Shown here one piece after another: positions 26,844 to 36,249 of a stretch of 64,000 bases of DNA; the stretch's first letter is position 1, and every line of letters begins with the position of its first letter. The notes below the pieces were generated by a model that had not been told where the DNA came from, ran no database searches, and saw nothing but the letters and a program-made list of their open reading frames with translations. The DNA comes from Neptuniibacter sp. UBA6509 (GTDB lineage: Bacteria; Pseudomonadota; Gammaproteobacteria; Pseudomonadales; Balneatricaceae), in the NCBI GenBank assembly GCA_002435145.1, contig DJLT01000120.1:1-64000 (forward strand), written 5' to 3'. The translations under genes were made by a program, and so were the position numbers.

Positions 26844-28298
26844 TTAACGGTGGTGAGCATTGCTCGTGAAACTAAGCTTTGCTTGTGTACCTAGAGTCTT
26901 ATTATTAATAAGGCTGATTTGCGCATTGTGAAGTTGAGCGATCTGTTGGACAAAACTAAGTCCTAATCCTGTACTTTTTTGGCCGTTTTGAGGGCGTGGT
27001 AGTGAGTAAAAGCGTTGCCATATTTTATCTTTAGCGTAATCAGGAATGCCACTGCCTTGGTCTTCTATAACGAGTTCAATTGTGTGGTCTTGTTCTGTAA
27101 GACGAATGAAAATCGTGCTTGCGCAGGGACTAAAATCAAGAGCATTTTCTATTAGGTTACGGATCGCTTGGCTGAGGAGTAACGAGTCTCCTAAAATAGG
27201 GCTCACTTCAGTAAGTTCTAATTTTAGCTGAATCTCTTTTTGCGATAAGCGAACCTTAAGTTGTTCGCACTCCTCTTGAATAAGCTTTTTCAAGTTAATA
27301 TGTTTTGGTTGGCTAAGTTGTCCTAAGTTTTCCAAGCGAGCGAGAGCAAGGACTTGATCTACTAACGCTTGCAGACGTTCAGTTTGCTGGCTTATATTCG
27401 TTGCGAGCTGATCACGCATTTCATTGTCTTTTGCCAACCCAATCAGTTCTGCGGCGCCTTTTAGTGCGGTGAGTGGGCTTTTCATTTCATGAGTTAATGT
27501 CAGCGTATAGTCTTCAATATACTCTTTGCCGTCTAATGCCGAGCGCATCTCTTCCATTGCTTGGGCTAGTTTGGCTAAATCGGGGTCATTTATTCGGGGT
27601 CGATCACTTGATTCCCCCCGACTGGTTTTCTGTGCATACTCCACAAGCCGATGGATATTTAGGCTTAGCCAGGTTGCTAGTAAAGCACCAGCCAAAGCTG
27701 AAGCAAGCAGGAGCCAGAGCCCTTTAGATCTGATGTTGTCTTGAGCTGCCTGCCAGAATGGCTCTACGCTAATATTGGGCTTGCCTATGGAGAGTACGCC
27801 GACTAATGAGCGTTGCCCGTTGCTCTGATGTGCAAAAATCGGTGCGCCGATATACATGACTGAGCTGAAACGGTCATTTAGGTTCTCTTGCGTGCTACGA
27901 GCGCCATATTTTCCTTTTAGTGTGAGGTATACATCATTCCATTTTGAATAATCAGCGCCAAGATCGCGGTTTTCGGAGTCATAAATAACCTTGCCTTCTG
28001 TATTGGTGACATAGATGCGTAGCTCTGTTCCTGTTTGCTTATGCGACCATATAGTTGCGTCTATGGGCCGAGCAAGGGTGTGATTAACGGCGGGTTTTAA
28101 TAAATCGATACGAATGGGGGTGGAGGGAGCTATCGGCGCGATCAATTCTGCGAGTAAGTTGGCGCTATCGATCAGGGCGGTTTCCATGGATTGGCGAAGT
28201 CCGGGTTTAACTTCGAGGAGCATTGAATTTATAAAGAGGTAGATACCCAACCCTAAAATGGCAAAGTAGCTTAAAAATAGTTTCAAGCCGAATTTCAT
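26844..28298 (-). CDS. creC: Sensor histidine kinase CreC
   Basis: CreC is the membrane kinase of the CreBC two-component system, which responds to carbon source and envelope cues. The 484-residue product has two membrane helices (near residues 7-25 and 192-215) around a Cache-like periplasmic domain, a HAMP-like linker, the phospho-acceptor motif THEMKSPLTAL, and ATPase boxes N (RNLIENALDFS), G1 (EDQGSGIP) and G2 (GLGLSFV). It starts 13 bp after creB and is cotranscribed with it; creD lies about 3.4 kb further on the same strand. Confidence 0.93.
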   Translation of the reverse strand: MKFGLKLFLSYFAILGLGIYLFINSMLLEVKPGLRQSMETALIDSANLLAELIAPIAPSTPIRIDLLKPAVNHTLARPIDATIWSHKQTGTELRIYVTNTEGKVIYDSENRDLGADYSKWNDVYLTLKGKYGARSTQENLNDRFSSVMYIGAPIFAHQSNGQRSLVGVLSIGKPNISVEPFWQAAQDNIRSKGLWLLLASALAGALLATWLSLNIHRLVEYAQKTSRGESSDRPRINDPDLAKLAQAMEEMRSALDGKEYIEDYTLTLTHEMKSPLTALKGAAELIGLAKDNEMRDQLATNISQQTERLQALVDQVLALARLENLGQLSQPKHINLKKLIQEECEQLKVRLSQKEIQLKLELTEVSPILGDSLLLSQAIRNLIENALDFSPCASTIFIRLTEQDHTIELVIEDQGSGIPDYAKDKIWQRFYSLPRPQNGQKSTGLGLSFVQQIAQLHNAQISLINNKTLGTQAKLSFTSNAHHR

Positions 28299-28311
28299 AG
28301 GGTTGTTACCT

Positions 28312-29025
28312 TCATTCCGAAAGCTCTAGGCTATAGCCTAAACCACGATGGGTTTTTATTGGCTGGAAGTTATTAGAGACCTGCTTTAATTTTGCGCGCA
28401 AGCCTTTGATGTGAGTATCTACAGCTCGCTCTAAGCTATGTTCAGGGTTGTCCCATGCGGCTTGCATTAACTGCTCTCTAGAGAAAACGTGCTGAGGGTT
28501 TTCGATTAATTTACTCAGCAGGAAATACTCTATTCGAGTTAATTCAAGCTTTTGAGAAAGATAAGTTATAGAGGCTTTTTCCTTATCAATGGTAAATCCA
28601 TATTGAGATGTATCGTTATTTGAATGTGACGGATCTGTACGTGATTCCTTACGTGACACTCTACGTAAGATAGCTTTTACACGAGTGCTGAGCTCTCTAG
28701 GGCTAAAGGGTTTAGTGACGTAGTCATCTGCACCCAACTCTAAACCTAAAATGCGATCAATTTCATCCGCTCTGGCGGTGAGAAAGATGATCGGGATATT
28801 TGAAAAATTACGTATCTGCTTACATAGTTCAAAACCATTAATGTCAGGTAAGCCGACATCAATAATAACGAGATCAAATGTCGTGCTCTGTAGGGATGCT
28901 AATGCGGAGGTTGCGAGAAGCTGGTGTTCACTATGAAATCCATCGAGTTGAAGAGCAAAGACGATGTTATCTGCGATGCTGGGTTCATCTTCTACAATAA
29001 GGATTTTCGGTGAGTCTTGCTGCAT
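28312..29025 (-). CDS. creB: Response regulator CreB
   Basis: This 237-residue OmpR/PhoB-family regulator has a receiver domain with acidic pocket Glu12-Asp13, phosphorylation site Asp56 in VIIDVGLPD and Lys in YVTKPFSP, then a winged-helix DNA-binding domain (LTRIEYFLLSKLIENP to GYSLELSE). It is the first gene of creBC and pairs with the CreC kinase. The expected target in this window is creD. Its promoter should lie in the 29026-29068 gap next to gloA, which is short. Confidence 0.94.
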   Translation of the reverse strand: MQQDSPKILIVEDEPSIADNIVFALQLDGFHSEHQLLATSALASLQSTTFDLVIIDVGLPDINGFELCKQIRNFSNIPIIFLTARADEIDRILGLELGADDYVTKPFSPRELSTRVKAILRRVSRKESRTDPSHSNNDTSQYGFTIDKEKASITYLSQKLELTRIEYFLLSKLIENPQHVFSREQLMQAAWDNPEHSLERAVDTHIKGLRAKLKQVSNNFQPIKTHRGLGYSLELSE

Positions 29026-29068
29026 AACTATCCGCTGTCAGCTATTAATAAAAGTGTGGTGCTTGTTG

Positions 29069-29461
29069 TTAATCCGCGCGCTTACTACATAGCAGCTCAA
29101 TCATATAGCCGTCTGGATCTTTGGCAAAAGCCAAAATCGTCGTGCTGTGTTTCATCGGCCCCGCTTCGCGAACTATTTCGCCGCCTTTGCTTTTTATAGC
29201 TTCGCAAGCTTTGTAAACATCATCAACTTCTATGGCTATATGCCCATAGGCATTGCCTAGCTCGTAACTGTCTACATCCCAATTGTGAGTTAATTCAAGG
29301 GCGGTATGTTCCGCTTCATCGCCATAGCCAAGAAACGCGAGTGTGAAACGGCCTTCTGGATAATCTTTGCTGCGCAGCAATTCCATACCTAAAGTATTTG
29401 TGTAAAAGTCGATCGATTTTTGCAATTCTGTGACGCGGAGCATTGTATGTAATAAACGCAT
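29069..29461 (-). CDS. gloA: Lactoylglutathione lyase (glyoxalase I)
   Basis: GloA converts the methylglyoxal-glutathione hemithioacetal to S-lactoylglutathione. The 130-residue protein matches the short nickel-dependent bacterial type with ligands His5 (LLHTMLRV), Glu in TALELTHN, His in YGHIAIEV and Glu in YMIELL, all present. It lies on the minus strand just upstream of creB, with only 43 bp between, so creBC may be partly cotranscribed with it. Confidence 0.95.
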   Translation of the reverse strand: MRLLHTMLRVTELQKSIDFYTNTLGMELLRSKDYPEGRFTLAFLGYGDEAEHTALELTHNWDVDSYELGNAYGHIAIEVDDVYKACEAIKSKGGEIVREAGPMKHSTTILAFAKDPDGYMIELLCSKRAD

Positions 29462-29713
29462 TTTATATTCCTTGAGAAGCAGCGCATTAAGTACTTTAAT
29501 CTGCTTACTTTGAACGTTAAAGGAACGCTTAGCTTAATAACTGGTTCCTGATTATTGATATTTGGTATTATGAAGGCAAGATAAGCTTTGCCATTCGTGC
29601 CTTAGAGTGCTTTATTATAAGGGATGTTGTGAATAAATCCTGCGCACAATATGACATAGTATGTGGCGCAACTTTTTTTGTTCTCTTGTTTATATATGGA
29701 GAAGGTGGTGAAT

Positions 29714-30037
29714 ATGTTTCAAGACATGAATAAAAAGATTACAGATTCCATGGGGCCTTTTAAAGAGCTTGTTAATATTCAGACGAAAATGCTGGAGGAA
29801 CTGACACGTCAGCAAATGGCCTGTACTAAGTCATGTATTGAAGCCACTATCCAGCAAACCAAAGAGATGCAGAAATGTCAGTCTCCGAGCGATTTAATTG
29901 ATCTACAGCGTACTTATGCTAAAGAGCTGGAAGATACAATAAACAATGCCAGCGAGCACAACTTAAAAGCTTTACAGGATGCTCGGTCTGAAATTGAAGA
30001 TGTGGCGCACTCAACTTTTGATGCTTTTAATAAGTAA
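29714..30037 (+). CDS. Phasin-family protein
   Basis: This 107-residue helical protein fits the phasin_2 family, which coats polyhydroxyalkanoate granules. It starts MFQDMNKKITDSMGPFKELVNIQTKMLEEL and is amphipathic with no membrane segment. I place the start at ATG 29714 behind AAGGTGG rather than at 29663 or 29696. A terminator follows. No PHA synthase is in the window, so the granule role is inferred from the family only. Confidence 0.72.
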   Translation: MFQDMNKKITDSMGPFKELVNIQTKMLEELTRQQMACTKSCIEATIQQTKEMQKCQSPSDLIDLQRTYAKELEDTINNASEHNLKALQDARSEIEDVAHSTFDAFNK

Positions 30038-30054
30038 TTTTTCTTAAATTGCCA

Positions 30055-30081
30055 AAAGCAGCTTAGGCTGCTTTTTTTGTT
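30055..30081 (+). terminator. Terminator after the phasin gene
   Basis: An 8-bp stem AAAGCAGC/GCTGCTTT with a TTAG loop runs into a long T tract, 17 bp after the stop codon. Confidence 0.88.
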
Positions 30082-30101
30082 TTTAGAGTATAGGTCTATT
30101 C

Positions 30102-30623
30102 ATGAGTTCAAAGATCGGTCTGTTTTATGGTTCAACAACAGGAAATACTGAATCTGTTGCAGACTTAATAGCGGAAAAAATAGGTTTTGATAAAGTTCAC
30201 CGAATTGATATCGCTGCAGATGGTTTAGATACACTGCATGAGTATGAACATCTGATTTTAGGTATTCCTACCTGGGACTATGGAGAGCTGCAAGAGGATT
30301 GGGCTGATCTGTGGACCATTGTTGAAGAGTCACAGCTTGCAGGTAAAACGTGTGCGGTTTTTGGCTTAGGGGACCAGATCGGTTATGGCGAATGGTTCTT
30401 AGATGCCATGGGTTTATTGCATAAACGAATGAAAGAGCAGGGAGCTGAAATGGTAGGTTATTGGTCTGTTGAGGGCTATGACTTCGAGGCTTCTAAAGCG
30501 TTGACTGATGATGGCCAGAATTTTGTTGGATTAGCGATTGATGAAGATTGCCAGCAAGGTGAAACAAATGAGCGGGTTACCCAATGGTGTCAGCAAGTGG
30601 TTGCTGAATTTGAGTTAGATTAA
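30102..30623 (+). CDS. fldB: Flavodoxin FldB
   Basis: This 173-residue long-chain flavodoxin carries FMN as a low-potential cytoplasmic electron carrier. The phosphate-binding loop is GSTTGNTE near the start, followed by LGIPTWDYGELQEDW and the isoalloxazine loop GLGDQIGYGEWFLDAMG. The wording around GYGEWFLDA and VGYWSVEGYDF is closer to E. coli FldB than to FldA. It follows the phasin gene after a terminator, so it is probably transcribed from its own promoter. Confidence 0.9.
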   Translation: MSSKIGLFYGSTTGNTESVADLIAEKIGFDKVHRIDIAADGLDTLHEYEHLILGIPTWDYGELQEDWADLWTIVEESQLAGKTCAVFGLGDQIGYGEWFLDAMGLLHKRMKEQGAEMVGYWSVEGYDFEASKALTDDGQNFVGLAIDEDCQQGETNERVTQWCQQVVAEFELD

Positions 30624-30646
30624 GAGCTAGATGAAGAGTTACTAAT

Positions 30647-32098
30647 TTAAAGCATATTACCGATATACATATGGGCAATTATACCTGCACAATAACCGAG
30701 TAAAATTGCCCAGCTCCACTTTAGATGGCTCATAAAGGTATACACCCCTTGGGCCTGTCCCATTAAAGCAATCCCCGCAGCTGATCCAACGGATAGTAGT
30801 GACCCTCCAACGCCCGCGGTTAATGTGACAAGCAGCCATTGTTGTAGATTCATATCCGGTTCCATACTTAATACTGCGAACATAACAGGGATATTATCAA
30901 TTAAAGCGGACGCGACCCCGACTAATATGTTAGCTGTTGTCGCCCCTAATCCTTGATACAAGAAGTTGGACAGTAACGTTAAATAGCCCAGTGTTGCCAG
31001 TCCTCCCACGCAAAGAACGACGCCATAAAAAAACATTAATGTATCCCATGAAGACCTTTCTACCACTTTAAATATGTTAAATCGGCGAATCACATCCGTA
31101 TGGTCCCCTTTGCATTGAGCGTGGGTTGCCATGTTTTCTGCCTGATGATGACGGATGTGTCCCTGATCTTGTGTGATAGGTTCATGTTTGCTGATGTAAA
31201 AGCCAAACAGTTTTAGAATGCCTAGTCCTGTCATCATCCCCAACACAGGAGGTAGATTCAGAATGCTGTGTGACAAAATTGATAGTGCAAGGGTGAATAA
31301 AAATATAAAGATAATAGTGACAGCGCCTTTTTTCATCCCCAGTTTTTCTGTTTCGCCGGAAGGAGGCCCTTTTTCTACGACTTTGCACATGATCAAGGCG
31401 GGGATTAGCCAGGTGATAAGCGCAGGTATGAATAGCTGAAAGAACTCTTCAAATTGGACGACGCCTTTTTGCCAAACCATCAGAGTTGTAATATCCCCAA
31501 AGGGGCTGAAAACGCCACCTGCATTGGCTGCAATGACAATGTTAATACAGCCAACTGTAACGAATTTGTGATATGAGTTACCCACAGCCAGAACAACTGC
31601 ACCCATAAGTAGCGCTGTTGATAAATTATCTGCTATAGGTGAAAGAACAAAAGCAATTAGCCCTGTTATCCAGTAGATTTTTTGAAGTGAATAACGCTGA
31701 ACAATCAACCATGAGCGCAGTGCAGCAAAGACGAGGCGTTCTTCCATAGTGGTGATAAATGTCATCGCTGCGAGTAAAAATAGGAAAAGCTCTGCATATT
31801 CAAGAATATAATGACGTGCTGATAATCCTGCCGTGATGTTGTCACCGCTTAATGTGTATGCGATGCCTGTTAATAACCAGATGAAACCGGCGGCGACCAT
31901 AATTGGTTTTGATTTTCTAAGATGAATAATCTCTTCTGCAAGTACGAAAAAGTAACCAATAATAAAGATCAGTAGAGCAAGTATCCCGTATATTGAGCCG
32001 GTAAAGTTAGTTGGCGATATAGATGTGCTACTGCTAAAAGCAAAGAGAGCAGGAGAGAATAGAATCAGTATGATTGAAAGTAGGCTTTTATAAATCAT
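30647..32098 (-). CDS. nhaD: Na+/H+ antiporter NhaD
   Basis: NhaD (ion-transporter superfamily) exchanges sodium or lithium for protons and is common in marine and halophilic bacteria. The 483-residue product has a cleavable-looking N-terminal segment and about twelve membrane helices, with family stretches FVLSPIADNLSTALLMGAVVLA, ANAGGVFSPFGDITTLMVW and SALIDNIPVMFAVLSM. A cytoplasmic loop around residues 305-340 is rich in histidine (HIRHH and nearby). The gene is convergent with fldB and divergent from prfB. Confidence 0.93.
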   Translation of the reverse strand: MIYKSLLSIILILFSPALFAFSSSTSISPTNFTGSIYGILALLIFIIGYFFVLAEEIIHLRKSKPIMVAAGFIWLLTGIAYTLSGDNITAGLSARHYILEYAELFLFLLAAMTFITTMEERLVFAALRSWLIVQRYSLQKIYWITGLIAFVLSPIADNLSTALLMGAVVLAVGNSYHKFVTVGCINIVIAANAGGVFSPFGDITTLMVWQKGVVQFEEFFQLFIPALITWLIPALIMCKVVEKGPPSGETEKLGMKKGAVTIIFIFLFTLALSILSHSILNLPPVLGMMTGLGILKLFGFYISKHEPITQDQGHIRHHQAENMATHAQCKGDHTDVIRRFNIFKVVERSSWDTLMFFYGVVLCVGGLATLGYLTLLSNFLYQGLGATTANILVGVASALIDNIPVMFAVLSMEPDMNLQQWLLVTLTAGVGGSLLSVGSAAGIALMGQAQGVYTFMSHLKWSWAILLGYCAGIIAHMYIGNML

Positions 32099-32285
32099 AT
32101 TCCAATACCTGATACTTTGAATAAAGTTATTTTAAATCTAAGTAGAAGTTGAGTGCCAGTAGGATATGAGTGATTTACCGATTAAACGCAATTAAAGAGT
32201 GGTTTGCGCTGAAATAGGTAGTGTTATAGCTATAATATCGGTAAAATAGCGCCCTTTTTTAAACGGCTAGCTGCGATTTTTTATC

Positions 32286-33380
32286 ATGGAAATTAACCCA
32301 ATTCTCAATGCCTTAAAAGATATCAATGATCGTTGTAATGATCTGCGCGGATTTCTTGATTATGAAGGTAAAAAAGAACGCCTTGAAGAGGTAACGCGTG
32401 AGCTTGAGGATCCAGCTATATGGGATAATCCTGAAAACGCTCAGCAATTAGGTAAAGAGCGTGCGGCATTAGAGCTAGTCGTTGAAACGATTGATGAGCT
32501 AACAACCGGTGTAGAAGATACGCGTGATCTCTTAGATATGGCTGTTGAGGAAGATGACGAAGACACTGTAGTTGAAGTAGAGAATGATGTGGCTGCTATG
32601 ATGGAGCGCCTTCAGTTGCTCGAGTTTCGTCGTATGTTTTCTGGTGAAGCTGATCCTAATAATGCATTCCTTGATATTCAATCGGGTTCTGGCGGAACGG
32701 AAGCTCAAGATTGGGCTGAAATGATGTTGCGCATGTATCTTCGCTGGGGTGAAGATAAAGGCTTCAAGACTGAACTGCTAGAATGTTCAGCAGGTGATGT
32801 GGCAGGTATTAAGTCTGCGACTATTCGTTTCCAAGGTGAATATGCTTTTGGTTGGTTGCGAACAGAAACAGGTGTTCACCGGTTAGTGCGAAAATCGCCT
32901 TTTGATTCAGGTGGTCGTCGCCATACATCTTTCTCTTCTGTTTTCGTTTCACCTGAGATCGATGACAATGTAGAGATCGATATCAATCCAGCGGATCTTC
33001 GTGTCGATGTATATCGCGCTTCTGGTGCGGGTGGTCAGCACGTAAACAGAACTGAGTCTGCTGTACGTATTACCCATGAGCCTTCAGGGGTTGTCGTTCA
33101 GAGCCAGAGTCAGCGTTCTCAGCATCAGAACAAAGATACTTGTATGAAGCAGCTACGTGCAAAGCTCTATGAGCTGGAAATGATGAAGCGTAGCGAAGCA
33201 GCACAAGAGCTGGAAGATTCCAAAGCTGATATCGGCTGGGGAAGTCAGATCCGCTCTTATGTGCTAGATGATCAACGTATTAAAGATCTACGTACGAATG
33301 TGCAGAGCTCTAACTGCGATAAAGTACTCGACGGAGATTTAGATCTGTTTATTGAGGCAAGCTTAAAAGCGGGTCTGTAA
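32286..33380 (+). CDS. prfB: Peptide chain release factor 2, without programmed frameshift
   Basis: RF2 recognises UAA and UGA stops. The 364-residue protein has the SPF-type recognition motif in [14 protein letters not shown] and the catalytic GGQ at residues 249-251 in [11 protein letters not shown], with Ala245 just before it (the position equivalent to E. coli 246). The codon at the usual frameshift place is CTT (32355-32357) followed directly by GAT, so the frame is continuous and no in-frame UGA is read through. A TATAAT hexamer lies at 32231-32236. lysS follows after 124 bp, as usual in this group. Confidence 0.97.
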   Translation: MEINPILNALKDINDRCNDLRGFLDYEGKKERLEEVTRELEDPAIWDNPENAQQLGKERAALELVVETIDELTTGVEDTRDLLDMAVEEDDEDTVVEVENDVAAMMERLQLLEFRRMFSGEADPNNAFLDIQSGSGGTEAQDWAEMMLRMYLRWGEDKGFKTELLECSAGDVAGIKSATIRFQGEYAFGWLRTETGVHRLVRKSPFDSGGRRHTSFSSVFVSPEIDDNVEIDINPADLRVDVYRASGAGGQHVNRTESAVRITHEPSGVVVQSQSQRSQHQNKDTCMKQLRAKLYELEMMKRSEAAQELEDSKADIGWGSQIRSYVLDDQRIKDLRTNVQSSNCDKVLDGDLDLFIEASLKAGL

Positions 33381-33504
33381 AACAGGTTGAAGTGAATAAA
33401 GGCAAATATCATCGCTGATTTTAACAACAGTCATGATGGCCTTGTCTTACGCAGATGATTGAGTAAGACGTATTAGTTAACGAATTTAAAGGTTTACCCT
33501 ACCG

Positions 33505-35007
33505 ATGTCTGATAATACTCCGAAGCAAGATGATAATCGCCTGATCGCTGAGCGCCGTGAAAAACTAAACGCGCTTCGTGAAGAGGGTAATGCCTATCCG
33601 AATAGCTTTCGCCGTGACTCTTACGCGCAGGATCTTCAGGATCAGTACGGCGATAAGACAAAGGAAGAGCTAGAAGAAGCTGCGATTACGGTAAGCATTG
33701 CCGGTCGAGTTATGCTTAACCGTGGTGCTTTTGGTGTTGTTCAAGATATGACAGGCCGTGTGCAGTTTTATGTAAATAAAGAAGCGCGCAAGTTTGCAAA
33801 ACGTTTAGATCTAGGCGATATCATTGGTGTAACCGGTGTACTTCACAAATCAGGTAAAGGCGACTTGTATGTGGATATGGGTGAGTACCAGTTACTCACT
33901 AAGAACCTTCGTCCGCTGCCTGATAAGCACAAAGGTTTGCAGGATACTGAGATCCGTTACCGCCAGCGTTATGTTGATCTGATTACTAACCAAGATTCAC
34001 GTCGCGTATTTGAAGTACGTTCTAAAATTGTATCGGGTATTCGTAACTTCCTGACTGAACGCCGCTTTATTGAAGCCGAAACACCGATGTTACAAGTCAT
34101 TCCTGGCGGTGCTACAGCACGCCCGTTCGTTACACATCATAATGCACTTGATCGTGATATGTATCTACGTATCGCGCCTGAGTTGTACTTGAAGCGTTTG
34201 GTTGTAGGTGGTTTTGAGCGTGTATTCGAAATCAACCGTAACTTCCGTAACGAAGGTCTTTCTACACGTCATAACCCTGAATTCACAATGATTGAGTTCT
34301 ATCAGGCATATGCAGATTATCGTGACCTGATGGATCTAACTGAAGATATGCTGCGTACGGTAGCGCAGGATGTATTAGGCACAACAACTATCGTTAATAC
34401 GGTACGTAATGATGAAGGCGAAGTGCTAGAAACATTTGAATACGACATGGCTAAGCCATTTGAGCGTTTAAGTGTTTTTGATTCTATCTTGCATTTTAAT
34501 GAAGATATTACGGCTGAGGCGTTGGCTGATGATCATGCAGCACGTCAAATTGCTGAACGTTTAGATATTGATGTTAAAGACAGCTGGGGCCTAGGTAAGG
34601 TTCAGATTGAGATCTTTGAGAAAACGGTTGAGCATCGTCTACAGCAGCCTACGTTTATCACTGAATACCCTACAGAGGTTTCTCCGTTAGCGCGTCGTAG
34701 CGATGATAACCCTTTTGTCACCGATCGTTTTGAGTTCTTTGTTGCGGGTCGTGAACTTGCAAATGGCTTCTCGGAGTTAAATGACTCTGAAGACCAAGCG
34801 CAGCGCTTCCGTGATCAAGTTGCAGAGAAGGATGCGGGTGATGATGAAGCGATGCATTACGATGGTGATTACATCAATGCGTTGGAATATGGTTTGCCGC
34901 CAACAGCGGGTGAAGGTATCGGTATTGATCGCTTAGTGATGTTATTTACCGATTCTCCTTCGATTAGAGATGTAATTCTATTCCCAGCGATGCGTCCTCG
35001 TAACTAA
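33505..35007 (+). CDS. lysS: Lysine-tRNA ligase (class II)
   Basis: LysRS charges tRNA-Lys. The 500-residue protein has the N-terminal OB-fold anticodon domain ([11 protein letters not shown], about residues 60-165) and class II motifs: motif 1 in the 185-215 region, motif 2 [14 protein letters not shown] and motif 3 [11 protein letters not shown] near the C-terminus. The end [11 protein letters not shown] is typical. It pairs with prfB, and the 124-bp spacer contains a 7-bp inverted repeat GTCTTAC/GTAAGAC (33444-33469). Confidence 0.97.
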   Translation: MSDNTPKQDDNRLIAERREKLNALREEGNAYPNSFRRDSYAQDLQDQYGDKTKEELEEAAITVSIAGRVMLNRGAFGVVQDMTGRVQFYVNKEARKFAKRLDLGDIIGVTGVLHKSGKGDLYVDMGEYQLLTKNLRPLPDKHKGLQDTEIRYRQRYVDLITNQDSRRVFEVRSKIVSGIRNFLTERRFIEAETPMLQVIPGGATARPFVTHHNALDRDMYLRIAPELYLKRLVVGGFERVFEINRNFRNEGLSTRHNPEFTMIEFYQAYADYRDLMDLTEDMLRTVAQDVLGTTTIVNTVRNDEGEVLETFEYDMAKPFERLSVFDSILHFNEDITAEALADDHAARQIAERLDIDVKDSWGLGKVQIEIFEKTVEHRLQQPTFITEYPTEVSPLARRSDDNPFVTDRFEFFVAGRELANGFSELNDSEDQAQRFRDQVAEKDAGDDEAMHYDGDYINALEYGLPPTAGEGIGIDRLVMLFTDSPSIRDVILFPAMRPRN

Positions 35008-35031
35008 ATTGGGCGATAGCGTGATAATCTT

Positions 35032-35057
35032 AAAGGCCCTCTGAAGAGGGCTTTTTT
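35032..35057 (+). terminator. Terminator after lysS
   Basis: The stem GCCCTC/GAGGGC with a TGAA loop is followed by six T residues, 30 bp past the lysS stop. Confidence 0.9.
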
Positions 35058-35122
35058 GTGCGCGCAGGGTATGAGAGAGTAGACGAAGTTGGATTATTTA
35101 TAGCGTTCAGGGATATCAAGCG

Positions 35123-35569
35123 ATGATGAACTGGTTGTTTCCTAATGAAAAGCGGGCAATGCCCGGCCGGCGTTGGATTAGTATTATTAGCCGTACTTTG
35201 CATCTGATTGGTATCTGTGGTTTGGCTGGTGCGTATCTATATAGTCAGCCGCCTGAGGCTTGGGTGCACTTCCTCTATCTAACAGTCCTGAGTGGATTGG
35301 TAATGACTGCGCTTGAGGTATACGCCGATGGTATCTGGTTGATTCAACTACGCGGTACTGCGATAGGTGTAAAACTTATACTGCTATCAACTATGCTTTG
35401 GTGGTTCAATGAACCCAATGCTGTGATCTATTTTATAGTGATTGCTATATCGGGTGTGGTTTCTCATGCACCTGGTAAATTAAGGTATTACTCTATTTGG
35501 CATGGGCGGGTTGTGATGGAGTCTATTGCGCTTAAACCAGGTGAGATAAAGGATTGTGGTGGTTTATGA
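35123..35569 (+). CDS. Uncharacterised four-helix membrane protein
   Basis: I do not recognise a named function for this 148-residue protein. It shows four predicted membrane helices (about residues 22-42, 50-67, 78-94 and 98-112) and an N-terminal [12 protein letters not shown]. Its stop overlaps the ung start by four bases (ATGA), so the two genes form an operon with coupled translation. The C-terminal tail ([21 protein letters not shown]) is soluble. A second in-frame ATG at 35126 is equally possible. Confidence 0.75.
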   Translation: MMNWLFPNEKRAMPGRRWISIISRTLHLIGICGLAGAYLYSQPPEAWVHFLYLTVLSGLVMTALEVYADGIWLIQLRGTAIGVKLILLSTMLWWFNEPNAVIYFIVIAISGVVSHAPGKLRYYSIWHGRVVMESIALKPGEIKDCGGL

Positions 35570-36249
35570 TGTTAGAGAATGCACCTAGTTGGCATGCTGA
35601 GTTATCAGAGCAGTTTGAGCAGCCTTATATGCAAGCATTGATGGATTTTTTACAAGAGCAGGAACGTTTTAAAAAAACTGTTTACCCTCCCTGCGAGCAG
35701 TGGTTCTCTGCATTAGAAGCAACTCCTCTTAATAATGTTAAAGTCGTTATCTTGGGACAAGATCCTTATCATCAGCCGGACCAAGCGCATGGTTTATGTT
35801 TTTCTGTGCTGCCTGGCATTAAACCGCCGCCCTCTCTAGTTAACATTTATAAAGAATTAAAAACAGATCTAGATATTGAACCTGTGTCTCATGGTTACCT
35901 TGAGGCGTGGGCTGAGCAAGGTGTTCTACTTTTAAATAGCGTACTCACTGTTGAACAGAGTGAGGCGGGTTCTCATCAAGGCAGGGGATGGGAGTTGTTC
36001 ACTGATCAAGTTATTCGCGTTGTAAATGAACGTTGTGAAAATGTGGTGTTCATGTTGTGGGGCGGTTATGCGCAAAAGAAAGGTAAATCAATTAATAGAG
36101 AGCGACATTTAGTATTAACTGCACCTCATCCATCACCCTTATCCTCATATAGAGGTTTCTTCGGTTGCCAGCATTTTAGTCAGGCGAATCAGTACTTGTC
36201 AGAGCGTGGTCGGCCTATCATTCAATGGCAACTTCCTGAGCTAGCTTAG
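35566..36249 (+). CDS. ung: Uracil-DNA glycosylase, family 1
   Basis: Ung removes uracil from DNA to start base-excision repair. The catalytic water-activating motif [13 protein letters not shown] is present with Asp as the base, and the DNA-binding motif [13 protein letters not shown] near the C-terminus supplies the catalytic His. The length of 227 residues is normal. I start at ATG 35566, overlapping the upstream gene by four bases; 35569 is also possible. Its last 32 bp overlap the 3' end of the convergent diguanylate cyclase gene. Confidence 0.95.
   Translation: MMLENAPSWHAELSEQFEQPYMQALMDFLQEQERFKKTVYPPCEQWFSALEATPLNNVKVVILGQDPYHQPDQAHGLCFSVLPGIKPPPSLVNIYKELKTDLDIEPVSHGYLEAWAEQGVLLLNSVLTVEQSEAGSHQGRGWELFTDQVIRVVNERCENVVFMLWGGYAQKKGKSINRERHLVLTAPHPSPLSSYRGFFGCQHFSQANQYLSERGRPIIQWQLPELA

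Noticed and set aside
35566..36249. Inactive Ung because GQDPYHQP differs from E. coli GQDPYHGP
   Set aside because: The catalytic Asp and His are kept and that position varies in the family.
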